Assembly (NCBI RefSeq): GCF_928392795.1
Contig: NZ_CAKMTJ010000004.1
Location: 62,001 to 126,000 of the forward strand
Origin: Rothia nasimurium
Lineage (GTDB): Bacteria > Actinomycetota > Actinomycetes > Actinomycetales > Micrococcaceae
Direction of reading: 5' to 3'
DNA length: 64,000 bases
Part shown: in pieces, positions 1-8,152 of the stretch
Position numbering within the stretch: the first letter of the stretch is position 1
How the letters are laid out: each line of letters starts with the position of its first letter
The notes under the pieces: model-generated
Told to the model about the DNA's origin: nothing
Seen by the model: only the letters and a program-made list of their open reading frames with translations
Database searches by the model: none
Program-made: the position numbers and the translations under genes

Positions 1-123
1 ATTCTGGGCTTCCTGCACATCGTGGTCGGTAACGTGCTGGTTTTCCGCCAGGTGCAGAAGAACTTCCGCGATAATGCAGAAGCTGCAGCACAGGCACGCA
101 GTGGAGCTGACAGCCGGGAATGA
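1..123 (+). CDS. C-terminal end of an unrecognised, probably membrane, protein (partial)
   Basis: Frame 1 is open from the window edge to a TGA at 121-123 and gives the last 40 residues of a protein that starts upstream. The first 15 or so residues are hydrophobic (ILGFLHIVVGNVLVF) and are followed by a basic then polar tail, which looks like a last transmembrane helix with a cytoplasmic end. The stop lies 56 bp before the mycothione reductase start on the same strand, so the two could be co-transcribed. The fragment is too short to assign a family, and no function is proposed. Confidence 0.55.
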   Translation: MLGFLHIVVGNVLVFRQVQKNFRDNAEAAAQARSGADSRE

Positions 124-179
124 AACCTTAGCCTATCCCGTTGAAAACCACAGACGTACCCCGCACGAAAGGTAGCCCC

Positions 180-1586
180 ATGAGCTCACCCCGCCACTAC
201 GACCTCATCATTATCGGATCTGGCTCCGGTAACTCCCTGCCCAACGAGGACTACGAGGGCAAGAAGATTGCCATCATCGACGGCGGCCGCTTCGGCGGTA
301 CCTGCCTCAACGTGGGCTGTATTCCCACCAAGATGTATGTCTACCCGGCCTCTACCGTTGCCCGTGCCAAGGAGGCTGCCCGTCTGGGCGTAGAGCTAGA
401 GCACAAGCACACGGCCTGGCGGCAGATTCGCGACCGAATTTTCGGCCGCATCGACGCTATTAGTGAGGGTGGTCTGGCCTGGCGGAAGTCCCTTGAGAAC
501 GTGGACGTCTACGAGGAATACGCTCAGCTGACCGGCCCCCGGAGCGTGGTTACGGCGTCCGGCCTTGAGCTGACCGCTGACCAGCTGGTGCTGGCTACCG
601 GATCCCGTGTTACCCTGCCCCAGGTCCCCGGTATCGACCTGCCCCAGGTGCACACCTCAGATACCGTCATGCGTATTGATGAGCTACCCGAGCGCGTGGT
701 GGTCATCGGCGGCGGCTTCATCGCAGCCGAGTTTGCTCACGTCTTCTCGGGTCTGGGCGCTCAGGTGACCCAGGCTGTGCGCTCAGACCGTCTGCTCCGC
801 AGCCACGACGATACGATTGCCGAGATCTTTACCCGTGAGGCCGCCCGCCAGTGGGACCTGCGCACCAACCACGCCCTGAAGGCTATCGAACCTGCCGACG
901 ACGGGTCTGTGACGGTGGTATTTGAGGACGCCGGTGAGCGGGTTACCGTGCCCGCTGACCTGGTGCTGGTGGCAACGGGCCGCACCCCGAACTCCGATAC
1001 TCTCGATGCTGCCACCTACTTTGATGTGGATGAGCGGGGCCTGGTGCAGGTGGATGAGTACCAGCGGGTGCTCTCCGGCGGCCAGCCGGTCAAGGGCGTC
1101 TGGGCCCTGGGCGATGTGAGCTCACCCTTCCAGCTCAAGCACGTGGCTAACGCCGAGATGCGTACCGTGCAGTGGAATATGGTGCACCCAGACCAGCTGC
1201 GGGTCACCGACCACCGCTACGTGCCCGCTGCTGTGTTCACGCACCCGCCCATTGCCGCTGTGGGCCTGACCGAAAGCCAGGCACGGGAGCAGGCTGCTGC
1301 TGAAGGGTTTGAGATTACCGTCAAGGAACAGAAGTTCGGCGACGTAGCCTACGGCTGGGCTATGGACGATAGCGAAGGTATCTGCAAGCTCATTGCCCGC
1401 AAGGATACCGGCGAGCTACTGGGAGCCCACCTGATTGGTGAAGATTCACCCACCCTGATTCAGCCCCTGATCCAGGCCATGAGCTTTGGCCTGAGTGCCC
1501 GCGATATGGCCCGCGGCCAGTACTGGATCCACCCGGCCCTCACCGAGGTCGTGGAAAACGCCCTGCTGGGACTAGAGCTCGACTAG
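180..1586 (+). CDS. mtr: Mycothione reductase
   Basis: NADPH-dependent flavin disulfide reductase of 468 residues that regenerates mycothiol from its disulfide mycothione, the cytosolic thiol buffer of actinobacteria. An N-terminal FAD-binding site (IIGSGSGNS) is followed by the redox disulfide motif GGTCLNVGCIPTKM, an NAD(P)-binding VVIGGGFIAAEFAHVFSG, a second FAD motif (GVWALGDV), and a C-terminal dimerisation domain ending HPALTEVVENAL with the catalytic His-Glu pair. ATG 180 is preferred to an in-frame TTG at 141 because CGAAAGG lies just upstream and the protein then begins near the FAD fold. The SGSGN start of the fold, instead of the usual GxGxxG, is typical of mycothione reductases and separates it from lipoamide dehydrogenase and glutathione reductase. 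Confidence 0.93.
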   Translation: MSSPRHYDLIIIGSGSGNSLPNEDYEGKKIAIIDGGRFGGTCLNVGCIPTKMYVYPASTVARAKEAARLGVELEHKHTAWRQIRDRIFGRIDAISEGGLAWRKSLENVDVYEEYAQLTGPRSVVTASGLELTADQLVLATGSRVTLPQVPGIDLPQVHTSDTVMRIDELPERVVVIGGGFIAAEFAHVFSGLGAQVTQAVRSDRLLRSHDDTIAEIFTREAARQWDLRTNHALKAIEPADDGSVTVVFEDAGERVTVPADLVLVATGRTPNSDTLDAATYFDVDERGLVQVDEYQRVLSGGQPVKGVWALGDVSSPFQLKHVANAEMRTVQWNMVHPDQLRVTDHRYVPAAVFTHPPIAAVGLTESQAREQAAAEGFEITVKEQKFGDVAYGWAMDDSEGICKLIARKDTGELLGAHLIGEDSPTLIQPLIQAMSFGLSARDMARGQYWIHPALTEVVENALLGLELD

Positions 1587-1606
1587 GCTTTCCAATAGAA
1601 ATAAAA

Positions 1607-1636
1607 AATCCCCGAGCTGAAATTGGCTCGGGGATT
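1607..1636. terminator. Bidirectional intrinsic terminator after mtr
   Basis: An 11-bp perfect stem, AATCCCCGAGC at 1607-1617 and GCTCGGGGATT at 1626-1636, has an 8-base loop. It is preceded by an A-run and followed by a T-rich stretch, so it can work in both directions. It lies 20 bp after the mtr stop, between convergent genes. Confidence 0.85.
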
Positions 1637-1667
1637 CTTCTCTATGCGGGCAGATAAAGGCGCTACT

Positions 1668-1809
1668 GCTTATTCATAATGGGAGGTGTAGCAGGCTCAC
1701 AGCGAAGCTGCTGGCTCGGCGGCTGGCGTGAATCGCCCTTGTGAGCGAAGCGAACCAGGCGAGAGGGTCGGCAGCGAGCGTGAGCCTGCGAAACCGCTTA
1801 TGAATAAGC
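1668..1809. repeat. Structured intergenic repeat, copy A
   Basis: A 142-bp block between the convergent genes mtr and fadD. The outer ends are a perfect 12-bp inverted repeat (GCTTATTCATAA at 1668-1679, TTATGAATAAGC at 1798-1809). An inner 10-bp perfect stem follows (GCAGGCTCAC at 1691-1700, GTGAGCCTGC at 1780-1789), and inside it GCTGCTGGC can pair with GTCGGCAGC using two G-T pairs. The 1691-1789 core aligns over its length with the reverse complement of 63430-63519. No open reading frame of significance lies within it. It could be a REP- or MITE-like element, a structured RNA or a bulky terminator. The repeat itself is certain; its role is not known. Confidence 0.8.
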
Positions 1810-1810
1810 T

Positions 1811-3856
1811 TTATTGAGCCTGCTCTTCGTTGTTCTGATCCTTCGCCCCGGGCAGGGGTGCGACCTGCTGGATCTTATCTGCCAGCTCGTGCAGCTTCTG
1901 CCCCTGGGTCTCGGTGAACTCCTGAATCTTCTCAGCCTGCACAGCCTTGAACTGGTCCCATTTCTCGGTCTGCTCGGCACGCAGCTCCTGAACACGCTCA
2001 GCGGTGTGAGCGGCGGTCTCGGTCACGGTGGACTTGGTGCGGTTGTACATATCTTCAACATAGGAGTTGAAGTCAGCCAGAACCTGCTTGCGGCGAACCT
2101 TCATAGAGGGGGTCAGGTGCCCCTCGGCCTCGGTGAAGTCCTTATCAAGAATACGGAACTCGCGGATAGACTCGGCCTTCGACACAAAGGCGTTGGCGTC
2201 ATCGATGAACTTCTGGATAGCCTCACGGACGCGGGGATTGGTGGAGGCTTCCTTGAGGGAGAGGGTGCGGGGCAGTCCGATGCGCTCGAGCTCATCGGGC
2301 AGGACGTCGGGGTCCAGGGTAATGAGCGCCGAGATGAAGGGCTTCTCGTCGCCCACCAGCATGGCCTGGGAGACGAAGGGGGACTGGCGCAGGCGGTCTT
2401 CGGCGGGTACCGGCATGACGTTCTTACCTCCGGCGGTCACAATGATTTCCTTCTTGCGGCCGGTAATAAAGATTTTGCCGTCATCGTCGATACGGGCCAG
2501 GTCGCCGGTGCGGAACCAGCCGTCCTCGGTGAAGGCCGCAGCGTTCTCTTCGGGGCTGTCGAGGTAGCCAGAGATCAGGCCGATGCCCTTGAACTCGAGC
2601 TCGCCGTCCTCAGCAATGCGGGCAGAGCCACCGGGAATCAGGGTACCCACGTTGCCGATATCAAAGTTACGGATGCGGCCAACGGCCAGGGGCGCGGTGG
2701 TCTCGGTCAGGCCGTAGCCCTCAACGACCTCGATGCCCACAGCGTGGTAGAAGTGGCCGTAGTGGGGGGCCAGACGTCCGCCGCCGGATACCGCGAAGCG
2801 TACCTTGCCGCCCATGGCGTTGCGCAGCTTGGAGTAGACCAGTTTGTCGTAGAACCTGTGCTGCAGGGTGAGGGTGCGGGTCATCTTGCCCGCAATCTTG
2901 GCCTGGGACCACTTGATAGCCACGTCCACTGAGCGCTGGAAGAGCTTGGCGTTGACCTTACCGCCCTTTTCCGCCTTCTTGATAGCTCCCTCGTAGACCT
3001 TTTCAAAGACGCGGGGCACAACCAGCAGCATGGTGGGCTGGAAGGACGCCAGGTCGGTGGAGAGGTTCTTGATGTTGGGGGCGTGGCCTACCGTCAGGCC
3101 CGCATCGAAGGCCAGCAACTGAATCAGGCGACCCAGCACGTGGGCCAGGGGCAGGAAGAGCAGAGTTGAGTTGGTCTCGTTGGCAATCTCAGGGATGGTG
3201 AGCTTGGTATTGGCAGAGAGACGGACGAAGTTACCGTGGGTAATCGGGCAGGCCTTGGGGCGGCCGGTGGTGCCGGAGGTATAGACGATGGTGGCCACGG
3301 TATCCAGGTTGGCGGTGGCGCGGCGTTCCTCTACTTCTTCATCCGTAATAGCTGATCCGCCAGCGACCAGGGAGGGAAGTGCAGCCTCCTCTAGCACCCA
3401 GACGTCCTTCAGAGCACCCAGGGAGAGTTCTTCATCGGTAAGCTCACGGGCCTGGCTAATGACGTCTGCCAGTTTGCTGTTCTCAACGAAGACAGCCTTG
3501 GCACCGGAGTGAGACAGAGCCCAGGCAGCCTGGGCAGGAGATGAGGTCTCATAGACGGGTACAGATACAGCGCCCGCGTACCAGATAGCGAAGTCAATCA
3601 GGGTCCACTCGTAGCGGGTGCGGCTAATAATGCCAACGACGTCGCCTGCCCCAATACCTGCGGCCATAAGGCCCTTAGCCAGGTCAATGACCTGACGGCG
3701 GAAGTCCTTTGCGGTGACGGGAACCCAGTTGCCGGTTGATTTCTGCACCCGGTAGACCAGAGGATTACGGCTGTCCTGAGCGCGGCGTTCCACCATGTCG
3801 GTGATGTTGACTGCCGGATCAACAGTAACAATCTGGGGGGAGTGAATTTCTTTCAC
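1811..3856 (-). CDS. fadD: Long-chain fatty-acid--CoA ligase (FadD15-like) with helical C-terminal tail
   Basis: AMP-forming acyl-CoA synthetase of 681 residues that activates long-chain fatty acids with ATP and CoA. The P-loop motif YTSGTTGRPK, the adenylation motif GYGLTETTAP, WFRTGDLARIDDDGK and the GRKKEIIVTAGGKN hinge region are all present. The start is GTG at 3856, preceded by AAGGTAA on the minus strand. FadD15-type enzymes are about 600 residues, and this one carries roughly 75 extra C-terminal residues rich in Glu, Gln and Lys. Within this tail, residues 620-663 form four 11-residue repeats (see findings), which suggests an amphipathic helix able to lie on a membrane or lipid surface. 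The divergent neighbour is an acyltransferase that uses acyl donors, so both probably serve phospholipid synthesis or remodelling. Confidence 0.92.
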   Translation of the reverse strand: MKEIHSPQIVTVDPAVNITDMVERRAQDSRNPLVYRVQKSTGNWVPVTAKDFRRQVIDLAKGLMAAGIGAGDVVGIISRTRYEWTLIDFAIWYAGAVSVPVYETSSPAQAAWALSHSGAKAVFVENSKLADVISQARELTDEELSLGALKDVWVLEEAALPSLVAGGSAITDEEVEERRATANLDTVATIVYTSGTTGRPKACPITHGNFVRLSANTKLTIPEIANETNSTLLFLPLAHVLGRLIQLLAFDAGLTVGHAPNIKNLSTDLASFQPTMLLVVPRVFEKVYEGAIKKAEKGGKVNAKLFQRSVDVAIKWSQAKIAGKMTRTLTLQHRFYDKLVYSKLRNAMGGKVRFAVSGGGRLAPHYGHFYHAVGIEVVEGYGLTETTAPLAVGRIRNFDIGNVGTLIPGGSARIAEDGELEFKGIGLISGYLDSPEENAAAFTEDGWFRTGDLARIDDDGKIFITGRKKEIIVTAGGKNVMPVPAEDRLRQSPFVSQAMLVGDEKPFISALITLDPDVLPDELERIGLPRTLSLKEASTNPRVREAIQKFIDDANAFVSKAESIREFRILDKDFTEAEGHLTPSMKVRRKQVLADFNSYVEDMYNRTKSTVTETAAHTAERVQELRAEQTEKWDQFKAVQAEKIQEFTETQGQKLHELADKIQQVAPLPGAKDQNNEEQAQ

Positions 3857-4043
3857 GGTGTTACCTTGTCTCTAACGGGCCCCGGCGGCGGGGGAGGGCT
3901 AAGGTGCGCAGGCAACGATGCCGGGCACGCGGTTCTTCCTGGTCATTTTACAGCCCGCCCCCGGCTAAAACCCCACTTTTTGCGGGTGTGACGCTCTGAG
4001 GGGAATAGCTTCACCTCGTTGGGGAGGGCTTTGTAACTCCTGT

Positions 4044-4073
4044 TTCTGAGCTGGTCGCCCTCGGGCATACAAT
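4044..4073 (+). promoter_or_regulatory. Candidate promoter for plsC
   Basis: A good -10 box, TACAAT at 4068-4073, has a weak -35 (TTCTGA at 4044-4049) 18 bp upstream. It lies 75 bp before plsC in the 292-bp divergent gap with fadD. No other clear signal was seen in that gap. Confidence 0.35.
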
Positions 4074-4148
4074 ATGTAGTGGAAAGCCGCTCGCTGACTG
4101 CTCTAGCTACGAGCCCCGTAGATAAGTCCTGCATCAAGGAGAGACACC

Positions 4149-4892
4149 ATGTATATGCAACTGCGCACCGTGCTCAAGCCCTTCTTGCAGCGGGCCTATC
4201 ACCATGAGGTTGTGGGGGCTGAAAATATCCCGGCAGCAAGCGGCGCTATTCTGGCAAGTAACCACGTGTCTTTTATTGACTCTATTTTCTTGCCCCTTGC
4301 GGCACCGCGTCAGGTGTTCTTCTTGGCTAAATCAGATTATTTCACTACGCCAGGTGTTAAGGGGCGTGTGATGAAGTGGTTTTTCACCTCGGTGGGCCAG
4401 CTACCTATTGACCGCTCCGGTGGCGCTAAATCAGCTGAATCTCTGGCTGCTGCCGTTGCCGCCCTACGAGAGGGAAAGCTGGTGGGGATCTACCCCGAGG
4501 GGACCCGTAGCCCCGATGGACGTCTGTACCGCGCCAAAATTGGTGTGGCCCGCCTAGCTCTAGAGGCCGGCGTCCCCATTATCCCCGTCGCCCAGTTCGG
4601 TAACGAGGACGTGCAGGTGCCCGGCTCCAACCGCCTGCGCCTGCGGAAGGACGGCAAACCGATCCGGGTGAAGACCGTCATCGGTGAACCCATCGACGTG
4701 ACCCCCTATCTGGGGCGGGACGATGAATGGGCCGCCCAGCGGGAACTGGCAGACCTGGTGATTGAGCGGATTAGCCAGATGACCGGACGCCCCATCACCC
4801 CGGTCTATGCGGCCGATGTTAAGAAGCTCATGACGGCTGAAAATATCAGCGCGGACGAGGCTACTGCGCGGCTTCTTGAAGCCCGCTCCTAG
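4149..4892 (+). CDS. plsC: 1-acyl-sn-glycerol-3-phosphate acyltransferase family protein
   Basis: Membrane-associated acyltransferase of 247 residues that transfers a fatty acyl group to lysophosphatidic acid to form phosphatidic acid. The catalytic HX4D box is seen as NHVSFID (about residues 36-42), followed by the substrate-binding block IYPEGTRSPDG and the downstream GVPIIPVAQFG. AAGGAGA lies 8 bp before the ATG. It corresponds in position to the PlsC-like gene near aroG and fadD15 in mycobacteria. PlsC-family members differ in acceptor (lysophospholipid, glycolipid, mannoside), so the exact acceptor is not proven by sequence. Confidence 0.88.
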   Translation: MYMQLRTVLKPFLQRAYHHEVVGAENIPAASGAILASNHVSFIDSIFLPLAAPRQVFFLAKSDYFTTPGVKGRVMKWFFTSVGQLPIDRSGGAKSAESLAAAVAALREGKLVGIYPEGTRSPDGRLYRAKIGVARLALEAGVPIIPVAQFGNEDVQVPGSNRLRLRKDGKPIRVKTVIGEPIDVTPYLGRDDEWAAQRELADLVIERISQMTGRPITPVYAADVKKLMTAENISADEATARLLEARS

Positions 4893-4986
4893 TGGGGCGC
4901 ACCTGCCCGGGCACGGGCGCCCGCTCAGACCTATGGCGGGGTCTTGCCCCAGCTAGGAGCTGTATGTCACATCGTGGACATAGCTT

Positions 4987-5054
4987 TTGAACCCTCCCTA
5001 CGAACCCCAATACTTTTGAATATAGAGACAGAGCCCTACCTCAAGATAGGCTCT
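4987..5054 (+). promoter_or_regulatory. Candidate promoter and leader hairpin of the DAHP synthase gene
   Basis: A TTGAAC box at 4987-4992 and TACTTT at 5011-5016 are 18 bp apart. The predicted leader then holds a hairpin (AGAGCC at 5030-5035 pairing with GGCTCT ending at 5054), 14 bp before the ribosome binding site AAAGGAG. An inverted pair TATGTC/GACATA lies just upstream near 4962-4981. No leader peptide rich in aromatic residues was seen, so attenuation is not supported. Confidence 0.35.
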
Positions 5055-5081
5055 AGCGACCACATACAAAGGAGTCACCCC

Positions 5082-6443
5082 GTGACCAACTCCGGTGCCG
5101 TACCCACCCCGAACGACTTCCCTGAACTCGAAGAGTGGCGCTCCCTGCACATCGATCAGCACCCCCAGTGGGCTGAGCACCCCGACTTCACCGCCGTCAT
5201 CAACGAACTGAACAGCGTTCCTCCGCTGGTTTTCGCCGGTGAAGTTGACCAGATGCGTGCCGACCTAGCACGCGTTGCAGAAGGTGAAGCCTTCCTGCTC
5301 CAGGGCGGCGACTGCGCAGAAACCTTCGCAGGCGCTACCGCCGATAAGATTTCAGGCCGCGTGCGCACCCTGCTGCAGATGGCGGTTGTGCTGACCTACG
5401 GTGCGTCTATGCCCGTGGTCAAGATGGGCCGTATGGCAGGTCAGTTCTCCAAGCCCCGCTCATCGAACGATGAGACTCGTGACGGCGTCACCCTGCCCTC
5501 CTTCCGCGGTGAAATGGTTAACGGTTTTGACTTCACCGAAGAGTCCCGCGTGCACGACCCCAATCGCATGCTCCAGGGTTACCACACCAGTGCAAGCACC
5601 CTTAACCTGATTCGTGCCTTCACCAAGGGCGGTTTTGCTGACCTGCGTTCGGTCCACTCCTGGAACAAGGGCTTTACCTCGAACCCCGCCCATGCCCGCT
5701 ACGAGTCCATCGCCGGTGAAATCGACCGCGCTATTAAGTTCATGGAAGCCTGCGGCACCGACTTCGGCCCCCTGAAGACCACCGATGTCTACACCGGCCA
5801 CGAGGCCCTGCTGCTGGACTTCGAACGCGCTATGACCCGCGTTGACTCCCGCACCCACCTGCCCTACGACACCTCCGCCCACTTCCTCTGGATCGGTGAG
5901 CGTACCCGCGGCCTGGATGATGCCCACGTCAACTTCCTTTCCAAGGTCCGCAACCCCATCGGCGTCAAGCTCGGCCCCACCACCACTGCTGACGATGCCA
6001 TGGCCCTGATCGACAAGCTGGACCCCAACCGCGAGCCCGGCCGCCTGACCTTCATCACCCGCATGGGCGCCGGCAAGATCCGCGAAAACCTGCCCGCCAT
6101 CGTTGAGGGCGTGCAGAAGGAAGGCGCCAAGGTCGTATGGGTCACCGACCCCATGCACGGCAACACCATCTCCGTACCGTCCGGTTACAAGACCCGCCGC
6201 TTCGACGACGTCATGAACGAGGTTCAGGGCTTCTTCGAGGTGCACGAGGCTCTCGGTACCTTCCCCGGCGGTATCCACGTAGAGATGACCGGCGACGACG
6301 TCGCTGAATGCCTGGGCGGTTCTGACCCCATCGAAGAAGCAGCTTTCGCTGACCGTTACGAGACCCTCTGTGACCCCCGACTGAACCACCAGCAGTCCCT
6401 GGAAATCGCTTTCCAGGTTGCTGAGTACCTGGCCCGCCGCTAA
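5082..6443 (+). CDS. aroG: 3-deoxy-7-phosphoheptulonate synthase, class II
   Basis: Joins phosphoenolpyruvate and erythrose 4-phosphate to DAHP, the first step of the shikimate pathway to aromatic amino acids. The 453-residue protein has the plant and actinobacterial class II motifs: GGDCAETF with the metal-binding Cys, KMGRMAGQFSKPRS, RGEMVNGFDFTEESR, LWIGERTRGLD and WVTDPMHGNT. The GTG at 5082 is chosen because AAAGGAG precedes it by 7 bp and the class II family starts about here. The frame is open 46 codons further upstream, but that part reads through the leader hairpin. The gene is followed by a terminator shared with the convergent kinase gene. Class II enzymes of this group are usually feedback-inhibited by aromatic amino acids. 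Confidence 0.94.
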   Translation: MTNSGAVPTPNDFPELEEWRSLHIDQHPQWAEHPDFTAVINELNSVPPLVFAGEVDQMRADLARVAEGEAFLLQGGDCAETFAGATADKISGRVRTLLQMAVVLTYGASMPVVKMGRMAGQFSKPRSSNDETRDGVTLPSFRGEMVNGFDFTEESRVHDPNRMLQGYHTSASTLNLIRAFTKGGFADLRSVHSWNKGFTSNPAHARYESIAGEIDRAIKFMEACGTDFGPLKTTDVYTGHEALLLDFERAMTRVDSRTHLPYDTSAHFLWIGERTRGLDDAHVNFLSKVRNPIGVKLGPTTTADDAMALIDKLDPNREPGRLTFITRMGAGKIRENLPAIVEGVQKEGAKVVWVTDPMHGNTISVPSGYKTRRFDDVMNEVQGFFEVHEALGTFPGGIHVEMTGDDVAECLGGSDPIEEAAFADRYETLCDPRLNHQQSLEIAFQVAEYLARR

Positions 6444-6468
6444 GGCTAAGGCCTTTAAGGCACAGAGC

Positions 6469-6526
6469 AAGCCGCCGTCGCCTTCTCTTGAACACAGGTT
6501 TCAAGAATAGGGCCACGGCGGCTTTT
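6469..6526. terminator. Bidirectional terminator between aroG and the kinase gene
   Basis: AAGCCGCCGT at 6469-6478 pairs perfectly with ACGGCGGCTT at 6515-6524 and is followed by TT. The loop itself contains a second small hairpin (CTTGAA/TTCAAG), giving a branched structure between convergent genes. Confidence 0.75.
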
Positions 6527-6578
6527 CTATGCCCGGGTGTTCCCCTCGGGTTCTGTACTGGCGTGAGGGCCGCCTGCG

Positions 6579-8051
6579 CTAGAGAATAAGGCTTGCCAGC
6601 CACCAGCCCACAAGACCTGCTGCGACAAAGCCCAACAGAACCAGAGCAAGAATCAGGACTATAGAAACCGGGGAGAGGGGCGGGCGCCACCTCTCAGCCG
6701 GGGTCCGGCGCTGGGCTTCGGTCCACTGGGCGGGGTCGGCGGGGCGCACCGGCGCCGGTTTCGGTGCGGACGCCGGTGCTGCGTCCGCGCGTACACTGCG
6801 GTGGGCGGTAGCCCGCTGCCGGTTATACTCTGCAGAAATTGATAGCTGTTCTACTACCGCCGGGTCTTGGGCGGCGTTGTGCTCAGACAGCTGGGCATCG
6901 AGGACGGCCTGGGTTTCGGTCTTGGGCCCAACCCCGGCAAAGTCGGTGGGAGCGTAGACCTCTACGGGGGCGTCCGCTGCTGAGCGCACGGCCTGCTCAT
7001 GCGCACTGAGGGGGCCTGATGTGCCCGCATCGAGGAGGTCCTCGGCGGCACCGAAGCCGGTGATAGCAGCCTGCCCGCGGTGGATCCGTCCTGATCGTTC
7101 TGCGATGTCGGCGACGTCCTCCCAGAGGGCGGTAGTGGGCTGGTCTACCTGATCTAGGCGGTAGCCCTTTTCCTGCTCGCTGGCGCGGGCCTCAATATCG
7201 CGCAGGGCCCGGTAGAGTTCGGTGGCGTCCTGGGGGCGGTCGCGGGGGTTGCGGCGGGTGCACCAGCTCACCACACCCGCGATGTCAGAGGAGATGCCCT
7301 CAGCCAGGTGGGTGAGCGAGGGAATGTCGGTGTTCATGTTGTGGTAGAGCACCTGCTGGTCGTTATCGGCCCCGGCGAAAGGCATACGGCCGGTGAGCAT
7401 GCGGTACATCATCACGCCCAGGGCAAAAATATCTGCAGGAGGCCCGACGGGTGAGGCAACGTCGAGAATCTCGGGAGCCACAAAGGAAGGGGTGCCCATG
7501 AGCTGGCCGGTGGCGCTCTGGTCAGCCCTGCGCGTCAGACCAAAGTCGGAGAGCTTAACGCCCTCTGTATCGGCCTCTAAGAGAATGTTTGCGGGCTTGA
7601 TATCGCGGTGGATCAGGTGGTGGGCGTGCACCTCAGACAGGCCCTCAACCGCAGGGATCATGACATCGAGCATCTCGCCCACCGACAGCACCGGGCGCAG
7701 CTGCATGAGTTGGGCCAGGGTGCAGCCGTGCACGTATTCCAGCACCAGGAACATGACCTGCTGGCCGTGTACCAGCTCGGTGCCCTCGTCGATGACGCCC
7801 ACCACGTTCTCGTGCTGAATCTTCTTGAGCGCCGAACCCTCCCTAAAAAACTTCTGTTGCTGGGCAGGGTCGGTAGAGAGGTGGGGGAGTAGCACCTTGA
7901 GAGCCACCGGGTTATCTGACCACAGGTCAACCGCATGGTACACCTCGGCCATGCCACCGCGCGCAATCAGGTGGCCCACCTCAAAATGGCCCTTGAATAT
8001 CACCCCGGTCAGCCAGGGGGCAGCAGAGAAGTCATCAGTCATCCTCACCAT
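6579..8051 (-). CDS. pknL: Serine/threonine protein kinase, PknL-like
   Basis: Membrane-anchored Hanks-type kinase of 490 residues. The kinase domain (about residues 18-285) shows the glycine-rich loop LIARGGMAEVYHAVD, the invariant Lys in VALKVL, the catalytic loop HRDIKPANILL, the metal motif SDFGLTR and the activation-segment end GTPSFVAPEIL. A variable juxtamembrane stretch rich in Ala, Glu and Gln follows. One transmembrane helix (about 460-488) sits at the extreme C terminus, so there is no extracellular PASTA sensor. That topology, and the divergent Rv2175c-like neighbour, match mycobacterial PknL, which phosphorylates Rv2175c. ATG 8051 is used; an in-frame ATG at 8042 is a possible alternative. 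Confidence 0.9.
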   Translation of the reverse strand: MVRMTDDFSAAPWLTGVIFKGHFEVGHLIARGGMAEVYHAVDLWSDNPVALKVLLPHLSTDPAQQQKFFREGSALKKIQHENVVGVIDEGTELVHGQQVMFLVLEYVHGCTLAQLMQLRPVLSVGEMLDVMIPAVEGLSEVHAHHLIHRDIKPANILLEADTEGVKLSDFGLTRRADQSATGQLMGTPSFVAPEILDVASPVGPPADIFALGVMMYRMLTGRMPFAGADNDQQVLYHNMNTDIPSLTHLAEGISSDIAGVVSWCTRRNPRDRPQDATELYRALRDIEARASEQEKGYRLDQVDQPTTALWEDVADIAERSGRIHRGQAAITGFGAAEDLLDAGTSGPLSAHEQAVRSAADAPVEVYAPTDFAGVGPKTETQAVLDAQLSEHNAAQDPAVVEQLSISAEYNRQRATAHRSVRADAAPASAPKPAPVRPADPAQWTEAQRRTPAERWRPPLSPVSIVLILALVLLGFVAAGLVGWWLASLIL

Positions 8052-8137
8052 TGTACGGGCGGCCCCTGGGAAGAGGCCGAAAACCCGCCTTAGGAGCTCC
8101 CGGGCGGGCTTGCCTACCGATTCCCCGGTTTCTGGGG

Positions 8138-8152
8138 CACAATGGATAGGTG
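8138..8152 (+). promoter_or_regulatory. Candidate -10 box giving a leaderless transcript
   Basis: CACAAT at 8138-8143 ends 7 bp before the GTG start at 8150, and no Shine-Dalgarno sequence is visible. Transcription would begin at or next to the start codon. The same geometry is seen before hisD and glgP. Confidence 0.4.

Noticed and set aside
1668..1809. Repeat copy A as an insertion sequence
   Set aside because: It is only 142 bp with no transposase frame and no clear target duplication. A non-autonomous element remains possible and is kept as a finding instead.
1814..2932. 372-codon plus-strand frame opposite fadD
   Set aside because: Antisense mirror of fadD with Leu/Gly/Val/Gln-rich content, starting next to the fadD stop with no ribosome site or promoter.
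4930..5081. Upstream extension of aroG to 4944 (46 more codons)
   Set aside because: The extension passes through the promoter-like boxes and leader hairpin and has no ribosome site, whereas GTG 5082 has AAAGGAG at proper distance.
4893..5081. Trp- or T-box-type attenuator before aroG
   Set aside because: A hairpin is present, but there is no short leader peptide with Trp/Phe/Tyr codons, no T-box sequence and no T-run after the stem.
5460..6470. 336-codon minus-strand frame opposite aroG
   Set aside because: Antisense to a highly conserved enzyme; it also crosses the terminator, and no domain is recognisable.
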